NCBI RefSeq assembly: GCF_000003815.2
Contig: NC_049984.1
Coordinates: 6,092,935 to 6,156,934, forward strand
Length of the DNA: 64,000 nucleotides
Source of the DNA: Branchiostoma floridae
Lineage: Eukaryota > Chordata > Leptocardii > Amphioxiformes > Branchiostomatidae
Direction of reading: 5' to 3'
Of this stretch, positions 31,356 through 42,233 are shown in pieces. A program made the position numbers and the translations under genes. How positions within the stretch are numbered: position 1 is the stretch's first letter; each line of letters starts with the position of its first letter. The notes under the pieces are model-generated. The model did not search any database, was not told where the DNA came from, and saw nothing but the letters and a program-made list of their open reading frames with translations.

Positions 31356-32102
31356 ATGATACTTTTTTACTGTCCAGCTCAAGTTTTGGAGTCAGTTGGA
31401 CAGTCAAAGTTTGAACCAGGTTTCCTTCAATCATCATTTTGCTCTCTGAGTTCTCCTGTAAATCTTCACAAAATACAAGTTAGCTCCAAGATCCCTCCCA
31501 CCTCAGACTCAACCTCAGCATAAATCTTATTTCTAAATCTAACGAGTCGAACGAATTTCACCTTTCCCACATTTTCAGACCAGGAGGTGGTAAATGGTAA
31601 CCATGCTGTACCTTTTGTATGTAAAACTTATCAAAACAAACATATTCAAATGAGCTGTCAAAGTGTCAAATTATATGGGACATATGGGAAAATGGCTTCT
31701 GTCAGTTCTGTAGCATCACCAAACTCAGTAGCCTCCTTCGCAGACTTCTGGACAGGTGCCTTTAATCATTTGGGGGAGCGCCAATTGTAAGGCTATTGTT
31801 TGACTGTATGTCCAGGAAAGGTATTGTTACACTTTGCCAGCATAGAAAACCTTAGGCCAAGTTGAACATCGTTGAGAATCAGCGATGTCCGAAAATGAAC
31901 GCCGCATCCCCAGAAGTCCCCCCAGAAGGTTAACCAAACTGCAGCCCGAACATCGAAAACAGCGTACAGTGATAGACTTCAAGTTGTGTACAAAACACTA
32001 GTTCTACTTTTTTTTTGCAAAACTGCATCATGCAGATATAATCAGCGATCTACAAGTCGTCATATGAGCCATACTTTTTGCCGTGCAACGCTGTTTGGCA
32101 TT

Positions 32103-32314
32103 TACTGTAAATGCATTTAAGTTCGCGGGGATTTAATTTCGCGGTAGCGGTAAAATGGACTTTTCGCGGTGGATTTAATTTCGCGGTAGCACCATGCACT
32201 GCAGTCTCTTACTGTTATGGAAAAATGTTCGCGGTGGCTTTAAATTCGCGGTGAAGCGGCCGCCGCGAAAACCGCGAACATTAATCCACCGCGAACATTT
32301 CTGCATTTACAGTA
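32103..32314. mobile_element. MITE, family C, copy 3
   Basis: TACTGTAAATGCATTTAAG at the left and TTTCTGCATTTACAGTA at the right. Internal repeats of TTCGCGGTGG(A/C)TTTAA and CACCATGCACTGCAGTCTCTTAC nearly match copy 1. It sits about 160 bp from the Mextli-like first-exon donor. Confidence 0.85.
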
Positions 32315-32469
32315 CTTCTCGGCGGGAAGCTCGCGTCCTACCGAGTCACATGGAGAGAACTCCTGACCAAAACTCTCCGATTTTCCCTCGTAATCAGCGA
32401 ACCATACATCATAATACAGTTTGACAGCCTAAAAATGCTTCAGATGATCTACACCGTGCCCATTCCTAC

Positions 32470-32620
32470 CTGTTATTGGCGGGAAAGTCCGTGATTTTTT
32501 CCTCAGCTCGCTCCAGACGAAAACAGCTCCTCACACCTCAGCCGAACTCCCGGGAAAGTTTCGAATTCGGCTAGCACGCATGCGCGAGAGCAACTCTCAG
32601 AGGAATCCTTGTTTTCCTAT
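32470..32620 (-). promoter_or_regulatory. Probable 5' UTR exon and promoter of the Mextli-like gene
   Basis: On the minus strand the sequence ends CCGCCAATAACAG|GTAGGAAT, a good donor that pairs with the acceptor at 31174. The stretch 32470-32600 has no ATG-led frame, is CpG-containing and includes GGCGGGAAA, an E2F-like element. The start of transcription is not determinable; about 32600 is a guess from where composition changes. Confidence 0.45.
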
Positions 32621-33059
32621 GTCCAAGCAGATGTAGGATAGGCTTGGTGTTTTGAGGACTTTTATACGTCTTTTCAGTGGTCCGCGTTTTCCTCACTAGG
32701 AGTAAGACGAGAGAAGAAAAAAACATTTTCTTATTCTACTAATCTTATTGTACTTTGTCGATGAGGTTAGTCAAAGTTAATTCTGTTGTATTCTGTGTTG
32801 TTAATTTGTTTGTTTGCTTGTTTGTTTGTTTTTGTCTGGAGTGCGGACAGGTAAACAGTTTTTACCGCGGTAGCCTGAGTTCAATGATATTATATTATGA
32901 ATGAAATTCTTGTTGAGATGAAGAGTCGGAGATAGAAAAAAAACAAATAGAGAAAGCTGAAAAATCACAGCAGGAGCAGAATCATAAAAAAATTGTGACA
33001 TGAACAGTGCTACAATATCCGTCCATGGTGTTCTGCTGTGAACTACTTTTCATTATATA

Positions 33060-33219
33060 GGACGGGGTAAGCGCGAACGCAGACCCCCACTATCAGAAAT
33101 TGCGCAGCCGAGTTACCCGCGTTTGGGGTAATCGCAGGGGTCAGCCCAGACCGTCAGTGCAATGGTCGGGCCTCGCCCTGGACGGACGCCGTTCGGGATC
33201 AGCGTATCGTCTCTGCCAG
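33060..33219 (+). other. CpG-rich candidate non-coding first exon
   Basis: GC- and CpG-rich, ending CTCTGCCAG|GTAAGTATG, a near-consensus donor. It lies divergently about 450 bp from the presumed Mextli-like first exon, so it could be a bidirectional-promoter partner or a far 5' exon of receptor 2. There is no convincing reading frame. Confidence 0.35.
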
Positions 33220-34077
33220 GTAAGTATGCCGTCATGGCGTCCGTTTACACACCTAGGTGGGACTACTACCATTTTCCGTCGTGGTTTTTGTCAAAAGTTC
33301 AAGTCTACAACGGCCGTTCTAAGCGTATGTAACCATAGAGGACAAAGTTTTCTAATCTTTGAAATGTTTGCAACTTTTTCTAGGTTATGGAAATGAACTA
33401 ACATGATCCTTGACTTTAAATAGGAAGAAACAATCATGCTATGAATATGCTATAATGCTCATTAGCATAATATTCTACCTGTCATCGACGTCCTTGTTTC
33501 GTTGACATAATTGCCAGTGACGCTACCGTGACTCACCTGTCGCCTTGAAGCGGTTCTGTACCATTAAGCAAGATGGCGATTTTGCTAACTTCGAAAAAGA
33601 AAACAAGCACTTTATTGCGACAATTGTAACGGGTATAATATTCCGGGTAAAATGTATGGCAAACTGCATTGATTGTGTCAAGGGCTTCCAAACTTATCTT
33701 AACACAAAGACATTTTGCGCTGGTCACCTTGCCCCTTTCATTTATAAGTGACAGATTGATCAACTGGATGATAGTGGGCACTTCAAAAGGAAGAGGTATG
33801 TACATGGAGGTTCAACTAAATGTATTACTAATATCTGCCAATTCTGAAGAAACATTCTAATCTAACAGTATAGACAATCTAGTACTAGAAGTATTACTTA
33901 ACTTTAAACATGCTAGTACTAGTACTCTCGTTGTCAATCAGTGCCAGTATGGCGGCATTGTCTCGCAGTTTGCACTGAGGAGTTGATATGAAAGCAGCTA
34001 CGAAGGGATCTTATATTTGTGGCATATGTCACTAACGTTGACGTTAACATCATTATATACAAATCATACAAGTTATA

Positions 34078-34107
34078 CATAATACATAATTTCGATTATG
34101 TATTATG
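34078..34107. repeat. Perfect 13-bp-arm hairpin with TTCG loop
   Basis: CATAATACATAAT and ATTATGTATTATG are exact inverse complements around TTCG. It is isolated, with no flanking gene. It could be a transposon remnant or simply chance in AT-rich DNA. Confidence 0.7.
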
Positions 34108-34879
34108 AGACAATGATTATTTGGCCTATGAGGTCCGGGACCCGCTCTACTGCTGTTGCATGCAGTTTTAAGAGAACTTGTCTAGTGCTGATGTCGCCAT
34201 GCAGTATGTAAATCTACACTTCCTTACATGGTCAACAACCATAGCTTGTAGTCCCAAGCGAAGCCTATGAGACCCATTCAGGGTGCGTGCGTGTCCTGCG
34301 TCCGACCATGTTGTTCAGACCACGCGCTTTTGACAATTTGTCAGGGAAGAGAGGAAGTAGAACAATAGCGCATGGCTTAGGTTATTTTTACCGTTGTACC
34401 ATGCGGCTCCCTGACACAGACTATGCCATAATACTTGTGCAAAGAGTATGTTATGATAACGGCTGTGGCCGCACATACAATGTATAGTTAATCACAAATT
34501 TCACCTATTCTACAATGAAGCCATATACACATGTACCAGCTTCCACTGCCAACCTTGCTTGACCTGAACGCGGAACGGCTGTGGCGCACTTTGACCTACT
34601 CGGTAAGTAGGTTGTTGTTTGTGTTCCACACTTAGGCTGGGACATACTGACAAAGGTAACATAAGATCTTATAACCCTTACATCCAATTATCGATGTCCT
34701 TCAAAATGACTCTCATCAGATTGAACAAATGAAATATTGACAGGAGGAGACACACATTCTCCTCTTTTTATTTACATTTTGGACAGACGAGGATATACAA
34801 TATTGTACTGCACTCAAGTTGATATATTTCAACAGTGCCACATGCAAAGATAAGGTAAAGTAGTCTCCTAGTATTTTGG

Positions 34880-35060
34880 GGTCGTAGGGGCAGTGGGCTG
34901 TTCTCCCATGTGTCACGGTGCATGTGTCAAGGGCATGAAGCCGTCAACTGCCTTTTACCTCTTTTACCAAAGTCAGAGCCCCCTATACATATAAGTTACA
35001 CATGGGTGAAGTTAGGGAAGTCTGTTAAAGTGCCTTTCCGGAACCCAAGCAAGTACACAA
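34880..35060 (-). mobile_element. Diverged SINE relic
   Basis: The segment AGTTACACATGGGTGAAGTTAGGGAAGTC...TTAAAGTGCCTTTCC resembles the central module of the better-preserved SINE at 39990-40140 (TTTACACCTGAGTTAGGTGAGG, then AAGTGCCTTTCCCAAGG). The tRNA-like head is not recognisable. Confidence 0.5.
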
Positions 35061-35146
35061 GAACGGCAGCATCATAGGATTCTGATAGGATTAAAACCTA
35101 GAACCCCAGGTAGGGTTTGGGGTAAAATACCATACAGTTACGCCAA

Positions 35147-35232
35147 ACGCCCCCCCCCCCTCTCTCTCTCTCTCTCACACATCTCTCTGCCCGTCTCTCT
35201 CTTTATTTCTCCCTCACTCTCGCTCTCTCTTA
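35147..35232. repeat. C-run and (CT)n low-complexity tract
   Basis: Eleven C residues followed by interrupted CT dinucleotides. Simple sequence without coding potential. Confidence 0.9.
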
Positions 35233-37282
35233 AAAAAAGTGTTACGTCAGCAGTGAAGGCTTTTCGTTTAACTTAAAAGATACTGGGAACGAAGTTCGTC
35301 AGGTTTAGGTGTTTCTGGTAGCCGTTTACACAGGCTGTAAACATAAACCTTCCCCTTCTACATATATGGGAATTATCACACCCGTCCTCTTACTTTATTT
35401 TGGAACTACTTTGTATCTTTCCATGGTTGCGACGATCCTTTTATGTACATCATTGTCGCCTGATGGGTTTAAAACAACAATGGGTCACGAGTCAGGATTC
35501 TGCGAACTGAGCCAGCCTACTGTTGCAGAGTTCTGCACGACAAAGTACACATTACATGTACATCATGTATTAATCCACTGTAGACAATAGCATGAAACAG
35601 CATTATTAGAAGAGACAATACCCAATAGATGCCAGGAAATCTGCAACAGTTCCATTGACAGACCCGTAAGCTCTGTAAAGTATTTGGTATGTCAGCTTTG
35701 GTCTATTCCTTGAGATGATCACCAGCAAATCTTAAGGCACATGAAAGGTTACCCCCAACCATTGGAACGATAGAATACGCCAGTGCGTCACTTGAGTTAA
35801 TCTCTGTCAATGTTGCTATTCACGCTTCAATTACTTCAATTACCGAAAGATTTGCCATCGAGATCTTTCACCGAAATAATTTATGAACGAGAACAGATTT
35901 CTGAAGATGTTTTCACGCCCAAGCTTAGCGTTATTGTGTCAACAGATATAAGTTTATGTGCGGCTTTTAAGCAGCACATAACCTTATATCCCACGTTTGT
36001 ACATAGAATAGTATAGCTTCACATGTTCTTATTGTGTTATTCATAAAGGAAGGTGGATTGTGGTCACGTCACGGTATATTGCATTGCTATCCCTGAACAC
36101 GATGTAATCGCTTCAGAACAACATTTGAGCAAGGGTCAAATGTAGACGTCTCTAAGCAGGCCTCCGGAGACACAGATAAACCGTACGCCCGTGATCGTGA
36201 GTACATCATTTTCCCCGTTTTATATACACATTAGTTGACGTTTTTCCTGCTGTATCAGAACTGAACGGGGTTTATTTTTAACTGAGGTGTTTGATGACTT
36301 GGTATTCATAGAGTGATACCTCGTCTTTTTCAGTCGACGACGTCAGGCTTGGCTCAACAGTTTTCATATTACACGAAAATGAAGAAGTATGACTTACTTA
36401 ATGTGTAAACGACGTCTACTTTGACTTTAATGACTACAACAATCATTTTTTTGTGTTCCTGGGAAACCCTTGTGTTTTTGCGAGTGGATGCCAATTGTAA
36501 AAAAGATACTTTAGAGTGTATGTCGCTCGAGCTGATATTTTCAGTATGAAGTTGCAAGGGAAAGGAATTCGAAGCTCTCCATTCCAAGTGGACGTCGATT
36601 GATGATATTTCAATGGTCAATAACCCTTCTAGTCACGGGTCTCAGTGAAGGCAGTGTAGAATGAAAAAGTATGCATGCCAAACAACGTGACACTTGCACC
36701 TTAAACGGGGGTTATTTCTAAAGGGTTTTGAAATGTCCTGTCCTACGAGTCGTATCTAGTCTTTTTTATCATCTACAACGGGCACTGAAGTTTTTTTTTT
36801 AAATATCACGAGCATTACCTGATAGCAAAATTGTTACGTCTAACTTCATGGGATATGAAATGGTTATGTCTGTCGCTTTATGAGCCTTTGGAAGCAATAC
36901 TTTTTGTGTGCAATTGGTCTCGTAAAAGTTAGGTTGCAATTCGCCAAATTCATTGCCAAGCGCTTTATAATACACATTAACTAGTATTGATTAAAAATAA
37001 TGAATGTCAACCTCTTCAGTTGTACTTTTTAGGTACATTTGTAGATTTGTATGATGTGTTTGTGACGGCGGTTCAGATGCCAATATTGTGGTACGTTTCT
37101 GTTGATACGTATCCATGGTTACATTTTCACTCCGGGGTCGGCTTGTTTGGGATGGGCCTAAAGGCTGATCATGGCGGAAATGTTAAATGTAGCTGTTAAA
37201 TTTGCAGGCTTTTTTTTTGTCCTGCACATGTGGATCTCTATGGGTTTTTTTTTTTAAAGTTAACTTCGGCTGGCATTTTTAA

Positions 37283-38226
37283 CCCTCAAACACCCGAGTG
37301 GGGTCCATTTGGACCCCAGGCGTACATTTTGAAGTGCCATTTGAACATTTTTGATCTGAAGAAAAAATCCTTCCGTGACTTTGTCAGTCAATATGTCTTA
37401 TACCTTCTCCTAAGTTTTCGCAAAGATTGGTACAATAATGTGGAAAATATAAAGAAAGTTTGTGTTCAGCCCCTCTGGGGTCCAAACGGACCCCAGCAAA
37501 AATGTGCAGTTTTAAAAACAAACTTTGGAGGCTAACTCCTTAACCACTTACAGTATGACTACCAAACTTTTAGACAATAATAAGAATGTAAACCTAAATC
37601 ATCGAAAAAATTTCTGTCATCAACATGAAATGTGACGACATTATGACGTCATTTGCCTCATCAGGGCGGCCATCTTGGATTTTGACCAATGACGTCATGA
37701 AATTAGCATAAATTATACATTTTAAGTCATGAAAATTACATTGAATTTCATAGAATTTAATTGTTGTCAGAAAACAGGTGAAGTTTATCAAGAAAACCTT
37801 GTTTAAATTGAAATTGTCAAATTTTGGCAAAAATATGCCCCCCAAAATGATAAACTTACTTTATTGACCAAAAAATTTTGCAAACAATATTTTGTGATAA
37901 ATTACCAAGTTTCGTAGCTTTAGCTCTAGCCGTTCATGAGTTATGCGACATAAATGTTGCTGAGGGCCTCAAAATTCCCCTATCTGGTCGGAATAGGTTT
38001 AGTGCAAAACGTGGTCCTTCTGAACTTTTGCATACATTATGATAATGAGTTGGAATTAGCAACACCTTAACATCTCAAAATCTTCCTCTTACATTGACAA
38101 AGCAATGTATATATAATGATCGCCGATAAGAAATGGTACTGAGATTTTATGAACAAAACTATTTTGGGGTCCGTTTGGACCCCACTCGGTCATTTTAGTC
38201 GCAAAAAAAGGTCGGGTGCTTGAGGG
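37283..38226. mobile_element. TTAA-flanked non-autonomous element, piggyBac-like
   Basis: TTAA occurs at 37279-37282 and 38227-38230. The termini are CCCTCAAACACCCGA and, inverted, CCCTCAAGCACCCGA (14 of 15 match), followed subterminally by GTGGGGTCC. Three copies of a GGGGTCC-N6-GGACCCC palindrome occur, near each end and at about 37478. TTAA duplication and CCC termini are the piggyBac signature. No transposase frame is visible in the 944 bp, so it is non-autonomous. Confidence 0.85.
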
Positions 38227-38336
38227 TTAATGTGGACAAATGAGCATCTATGTTCTTGTTTGTCAATGTCAAGGTCTTGTGAGACTGTTTTAAAAGTCCC
38301 GAGCCACCTTAATAGTGCGTAAGAGGAGCCTGCAGT

Positions 38337-38548
38337 ACTCTCCAAGCAGAAGTTAGGCGTTGGCTTGTTTCCATTTTGGCGTCTTTTTTAGGCGTTTCAA
38401 TCGGGCTTTCTATTTTGTCAGGTTTTCTTGTTGTCCGTCTTTTGTTTAGCTAGCAGTGACAAGAAATACTCACAGAATACAAAGTCCGAGAAAACTCCCC
38501 AAAGACGTCAAAAAACAGGTCGGAGCCTAACCTCTACTTGGAGAGTGC
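38337..38548. mobile_element. MITE, family B, copy 2
   Basis: Ends ACTCTCCAAGCAGAAGTTAG and CTAACCTCTACTTGGAGAGT are inverse complements with two mismatches. Inside, GTCTTTTTTAGGCGTTTCAATCGGGCTTTCTAT resembles 452-653. No coding capacity. Confidence 0.8.
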
Positions 38549-39280
38549 TAGTAGTCTCCGGAAGGCATTGCGTGACCCCACACAGTTCGCGTTTCAAGCC
38601 CTGTAGGGCGTGTCCACACTGCTGATATTATGATCCGGTGTAGTGTTACCTGCTAACAATCGGTCCCGCTAACTCTACCAGGCAAGGGATAACGCAGACT
38701 TTTTAGTCATTCAGGAAAGAAAAAGGTTGCAATTTTCCGCCAGTGTACATAATTCCCTTGGGGTATTGTACAAAATAAAACGTTTCAAAGCTGCACGTAT
38801 GAATGTATTGGTGATGTCACCGGTTTATACGGACAGTTTACACATACACAGCGCGTATCAGGTGCTTTATGTCGCATGAGCGCCCATCCGGAACGTTGAC
38901 ATATAAACAGTACCTGAATAGACACGCCGTGTCTGGATTCGTCAGTTCCGCAACCAAAAATATTTTGGAAAATAAAAAAGTGTAAGCCAAGCTTAACCAG
39001 TGTAATGGCTACACTGCCGACACTTTTCACCTCGGTACAAGAGAAATTCTACAGATTTAGCAGGAAACTTCCGTCGACGTTGCTATGTTAACGTTAGTGA
39101 AATGCTTTTTATACGTTTTGTTGAATAATTTGTACGATTGCCGATGTGATTTTTGTTACATATAACATTTACGCGTTGAATATATAGTGATATCGGATGC
39201 CCTGTGTTAGTATTTGTTTTAGCAGCTCTCTGTCTGCGTTTTACCTTGCTTCAGGTTGACGCGTTGTTTTTGCAGCCACA

Positions 39281-39330
39281 TGTTGTGACAAATGGGAACT
39301 TATTGCTTCTAAACTGATCATTGTGAGCAG
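39281..39330 (+). other. Candidate 5' UTR exon of receptor 2
   Basis: AACTGATCATTGTGAGCAG is followed by the donor GTGAGTGAAC. The next plus-strand acceptor with a coding continuation is at 40370. The boundaries at the 5' side are unknown; this is inference from splice-site order only. Confidence 0.35.
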
Positions 39331-39779
39331 GTGAGTGAACTATATATCTCTCAGTTCCTTCGCGGAGTAAACAGATAATTTAGTTGGTTGTGTTTTAGAC
39401 ATAAACAGCCTCCTCGCGTTTGGTTTACAGTAAACGTTTTAATCTGTTTCCGACAACGTAATGGAGGAAAGTGGAATGGGTACCGAATGTTGTATCTTGA
39501 GCTGAAGATGTCGTGCGGTGCTTTAATTTCACAGCGTTGAGACTATTGCCTGTTCAGAATACAGAACACAAAAGCTGAAATGTACAACATTTTGTACTCA
39601 TATTCTGATAGTTCTGAGATACAACACATGAACATTGCCGTAAAGCACCGAACCATACTATGCCATCCCCATGTGCGTTTGACTTTATCAAATGTAACGT
39701 GCATGTGAGTGTGTAAAACAGTAATAAACTTAATTTATTTTATTTATTTGCCAATGATACAACTCATTACACGGATCTG

Positions 39780-40140
39780 CCTAGGCAGCTTTGGGCTGGT
39801 AGCGGCAGATCCACAGAGGTTTGTTGTTTGGAGTTTCCGTCTCCTAGGAGGACTTCCGACCAAGGATGCAAGGGGTTCCTCCTACCCCTGACTCATGTGT
39901 CATGGCGGGTGCGTCATGCCCGAACATGCCCCTATGGCCTTTCACCACCACAAAGGCCTGTCACTGCCACTAGCCGCAGCTATGTACTCATTTACACCTG
40001 AGTTAGGTGAGGAAAGTCGTGTAAAGTGCCTTTCCCAAGGGCACAAGATCGGTGACACGGCAAGCGGATTTGAACCCGGGACCTCTCGGGCCTGAGACCA
40101 ACGCGCTCCCGATCGTGCCACGCGGTCCCACGCGGTCCCA
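39780..40140 (-). mobile_element. tRNA-derived SINE with conserved central module
   Basis: Read on the minus strand, the tRNA-like head starts near 40137 (GGGACCGCGTGGCACGATCG) and has a good B box GGTTCAAATCC. A module TTGGGAAAGGCACTTTACACGA...CACCTAACTCAGGTGTAAATGAGTAC follows. Modules of this kind are shared by SINEs of many deuterostomes. The 3' boundary is uncertain. An 11-bp duplication (CACGCGGTCCC twice) lies at the head. Not a functional tRNA. Confidence 0.7.
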
Positions 40141-40381
40141 CATTAATTAATGGCAAAGACATTGATTGAAAACATCCTTTTACATCTGACATGTGGTCAC
40201 CGCTATACTGTTAAAACAAACAATACCATTTGGAATAGAAGCGTAAAAAGCTTGGAAAGGATAATGAACTATCGGATGCTGAAGCAGCACAGGGACGTTG
40301 TTAGTTTTATCATAACGGAGATACAGTATTGTCTTGTTGAAACGTTGTTTTTCTTGTTGTGTGCAACAGAAAACTAGCACC

Positions 40382-41097
40382 ATGGCTGTGGTACCTAGGG
40401 TGCTGTTTCTTCGTGTGATGATCCTGTGCTTCGTCATGAGGATTTGTGGTGAGACAATACTATCCTTTATGTTGACCGTCATATACGGTTCAATACTACT
40501 CAATGTGTTCAATGTATACAAAAATAACTAATACGTACACAGTTCATCCGCAGGGAATGCAGTATCCGCCTTAATGAATGGGGGAGTTATTACAAATTAC
40601 GTGTAATAACACCTGTAAAAATACATAAGCCTTAGTCTTATACTGTCTACTTGTGGGGAGGGGGGCATTTGCTGTATATTCGACCGTGATAGTGTTACAT
40701 GTGGGTTGATCTATCAGTGAGATCAAATGTCATGCTGTCCTGTCATTGAAGACAACGTTATTACGATCTTCCCATACAGCCTGGACCTGTAATTGTTTGT
40801 TAACGAATATAGCTTTCAATTAACATTTTGTTCGTTAAAAATTCCAGGACGGCCACATTGTTTCCCTTTCAATAATATGTCATCTGTCATCCCGATCATA
40901 GCTTATATGTATGTATTTCACTTCATTCAATAAAAACGTACATTCATGTAAACGGCAGATGCTGTTAATGGCACCAGCGCTAGCACCAGTCCTAGTCCAA
41001 CAGCAGCGACAACAGCCGGGACAGTGCCGGCAACATCAACAACAGCCGGGGCAATGCCGACAACGACAACAAGAGCAGAAACAACAACACCCTCCGG
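40382..41097 (+). CDS. Receptor 2 exons 1-2: signal peptide and mucin-like segment
   Basis: Exon 1 (40382-40448) encodes a hydrophobic leader [20 protein letters not shown] ending at Cys. Exon 2 (40959-41097) encodes about 46 residues composed mainly of Thr, Ala, Ser and Pro, built from ACA/GCA/ACC codons with an internal near-repeat ([10 protein letters not shown] / [10 protein letters not shown]). Such a stretch is a likely O-glycosylated stalk before the ligand-binding domain. It is low-complexity and poorly conserved by nature. Confidence 0.85.
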
Positions 41098-42195
41098 GTA
41101 AGAACTTGTTTGTCAGATATTAGGATTTGAGCTGAGTGTATTCTGGACAGGCTTAATTTTTGTGTTTGCACCATGCACACTATAGTATCTGTTGATGCAC
41201 TTAATTATCATTCCCCGGCAGTCAAATCATTGTCTGTCAAAGCAATATAATTCATTGAAAATACATTGAAAGCCCTTACGTCATATGCACCTCTCCAAAA
41301 AACCAAGATTCGATGCATCAAGATGGAGAGATCCTATGGAGAAATCTTAACTTTATTACTTGTATTTTTCTACTGTACATCCAAGTCCCCTCTTTCTAGA
41401 TTCCAAGACAACTTAAGTTTTACTTTCTCTGCTGTGGGAAGTCTGGTGCACCCAGGTTCATCGTTCTTACTTTTGTTCCAGAACTCAGGTAGCGACGACG
41501 CCACCACCAGCCCCGCCGGAGATGAATTCTATGAGGGATTTTTACAGGATTCTGGAGACATACGACATGAGGATCCGCCCTAACGACCAAGGTGAGCCGC
41601 CCTCTCCTGTAAGAGAAATGGGTGTCTCAATAGTCAGTTCAGTTCCTCATATGAGGTGCCATTAACAATGACTGTCCATGCGTTTCCATCAAGCATGGCG
41701 GCTAGCAAGTTATAGTCCTTTAAACCAACCTCCTCTTCCAAAACTTTCTTAAGTGTTAGGTTCGGTCGTCCCCTTTTTCTCTTTGCGTCAGGTTCCCAGA
41801 GGAGGACTTAGGCAGCCATCTCCTCATGACGTACTACATGGCCAGCAAGGGCCAGTCTTCTTTTCTGAATAGTTCTAGTGATCGGGGAAAGTGTCTCAAT
41901 AAGGCTCGATTAAAACAGATGACGTTTAGATGTTGTTTTTTGAAAGCTTAATTCGGCCTGCAGATTTACAGCTGAGTAACTAAAATAACAGATTTGATTT
42001 GCCGTTTCCGTGTCAGGTCCCGGAGTTCATGTTCTCATGCAGATGTACGTGGAGAGCATCGCTTCTATCTCCGAGATATCAATGGTAAGGTTTTCATTGT
42101 GTTTGCTGCAATATTGAGACCGGAACTCTCAAATCTTCCCACATTTTCGTTTTCACCTAGAAAGCTGTGTCGTTAGTAATCTGTATGCATTTCCT

Positions 42196-42233
<38 letters not shown>

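Larger units (their letters stand above)
32621..40369. other. Intergenic region between Mextli-like gene and receptor 2
   Basis: No protein-coding exon was recognised. It contains two candidate non-coding first exons (33060-33219 and 39280-39330), a hairpin, a CT tract, the 944-bp TTAA element, a MITE and SINE relics, each listed separately. The remaining AT-rich sequence shows nothing I can identify. Confidence 0.5.

Noticed and set aside
33100-33396. 98-codon Arg-rich plus-strand frame as a gene
   Set aside because: A strong donor interrupts it at 33220 and no family match is visible. A non-coding first exon is more likely.
40060-40140. Functional tRNA gene on the minus strand
   Set aside because: The B box is good but acceptor and anticodon arms do not close, and it continues into a SINE central module.
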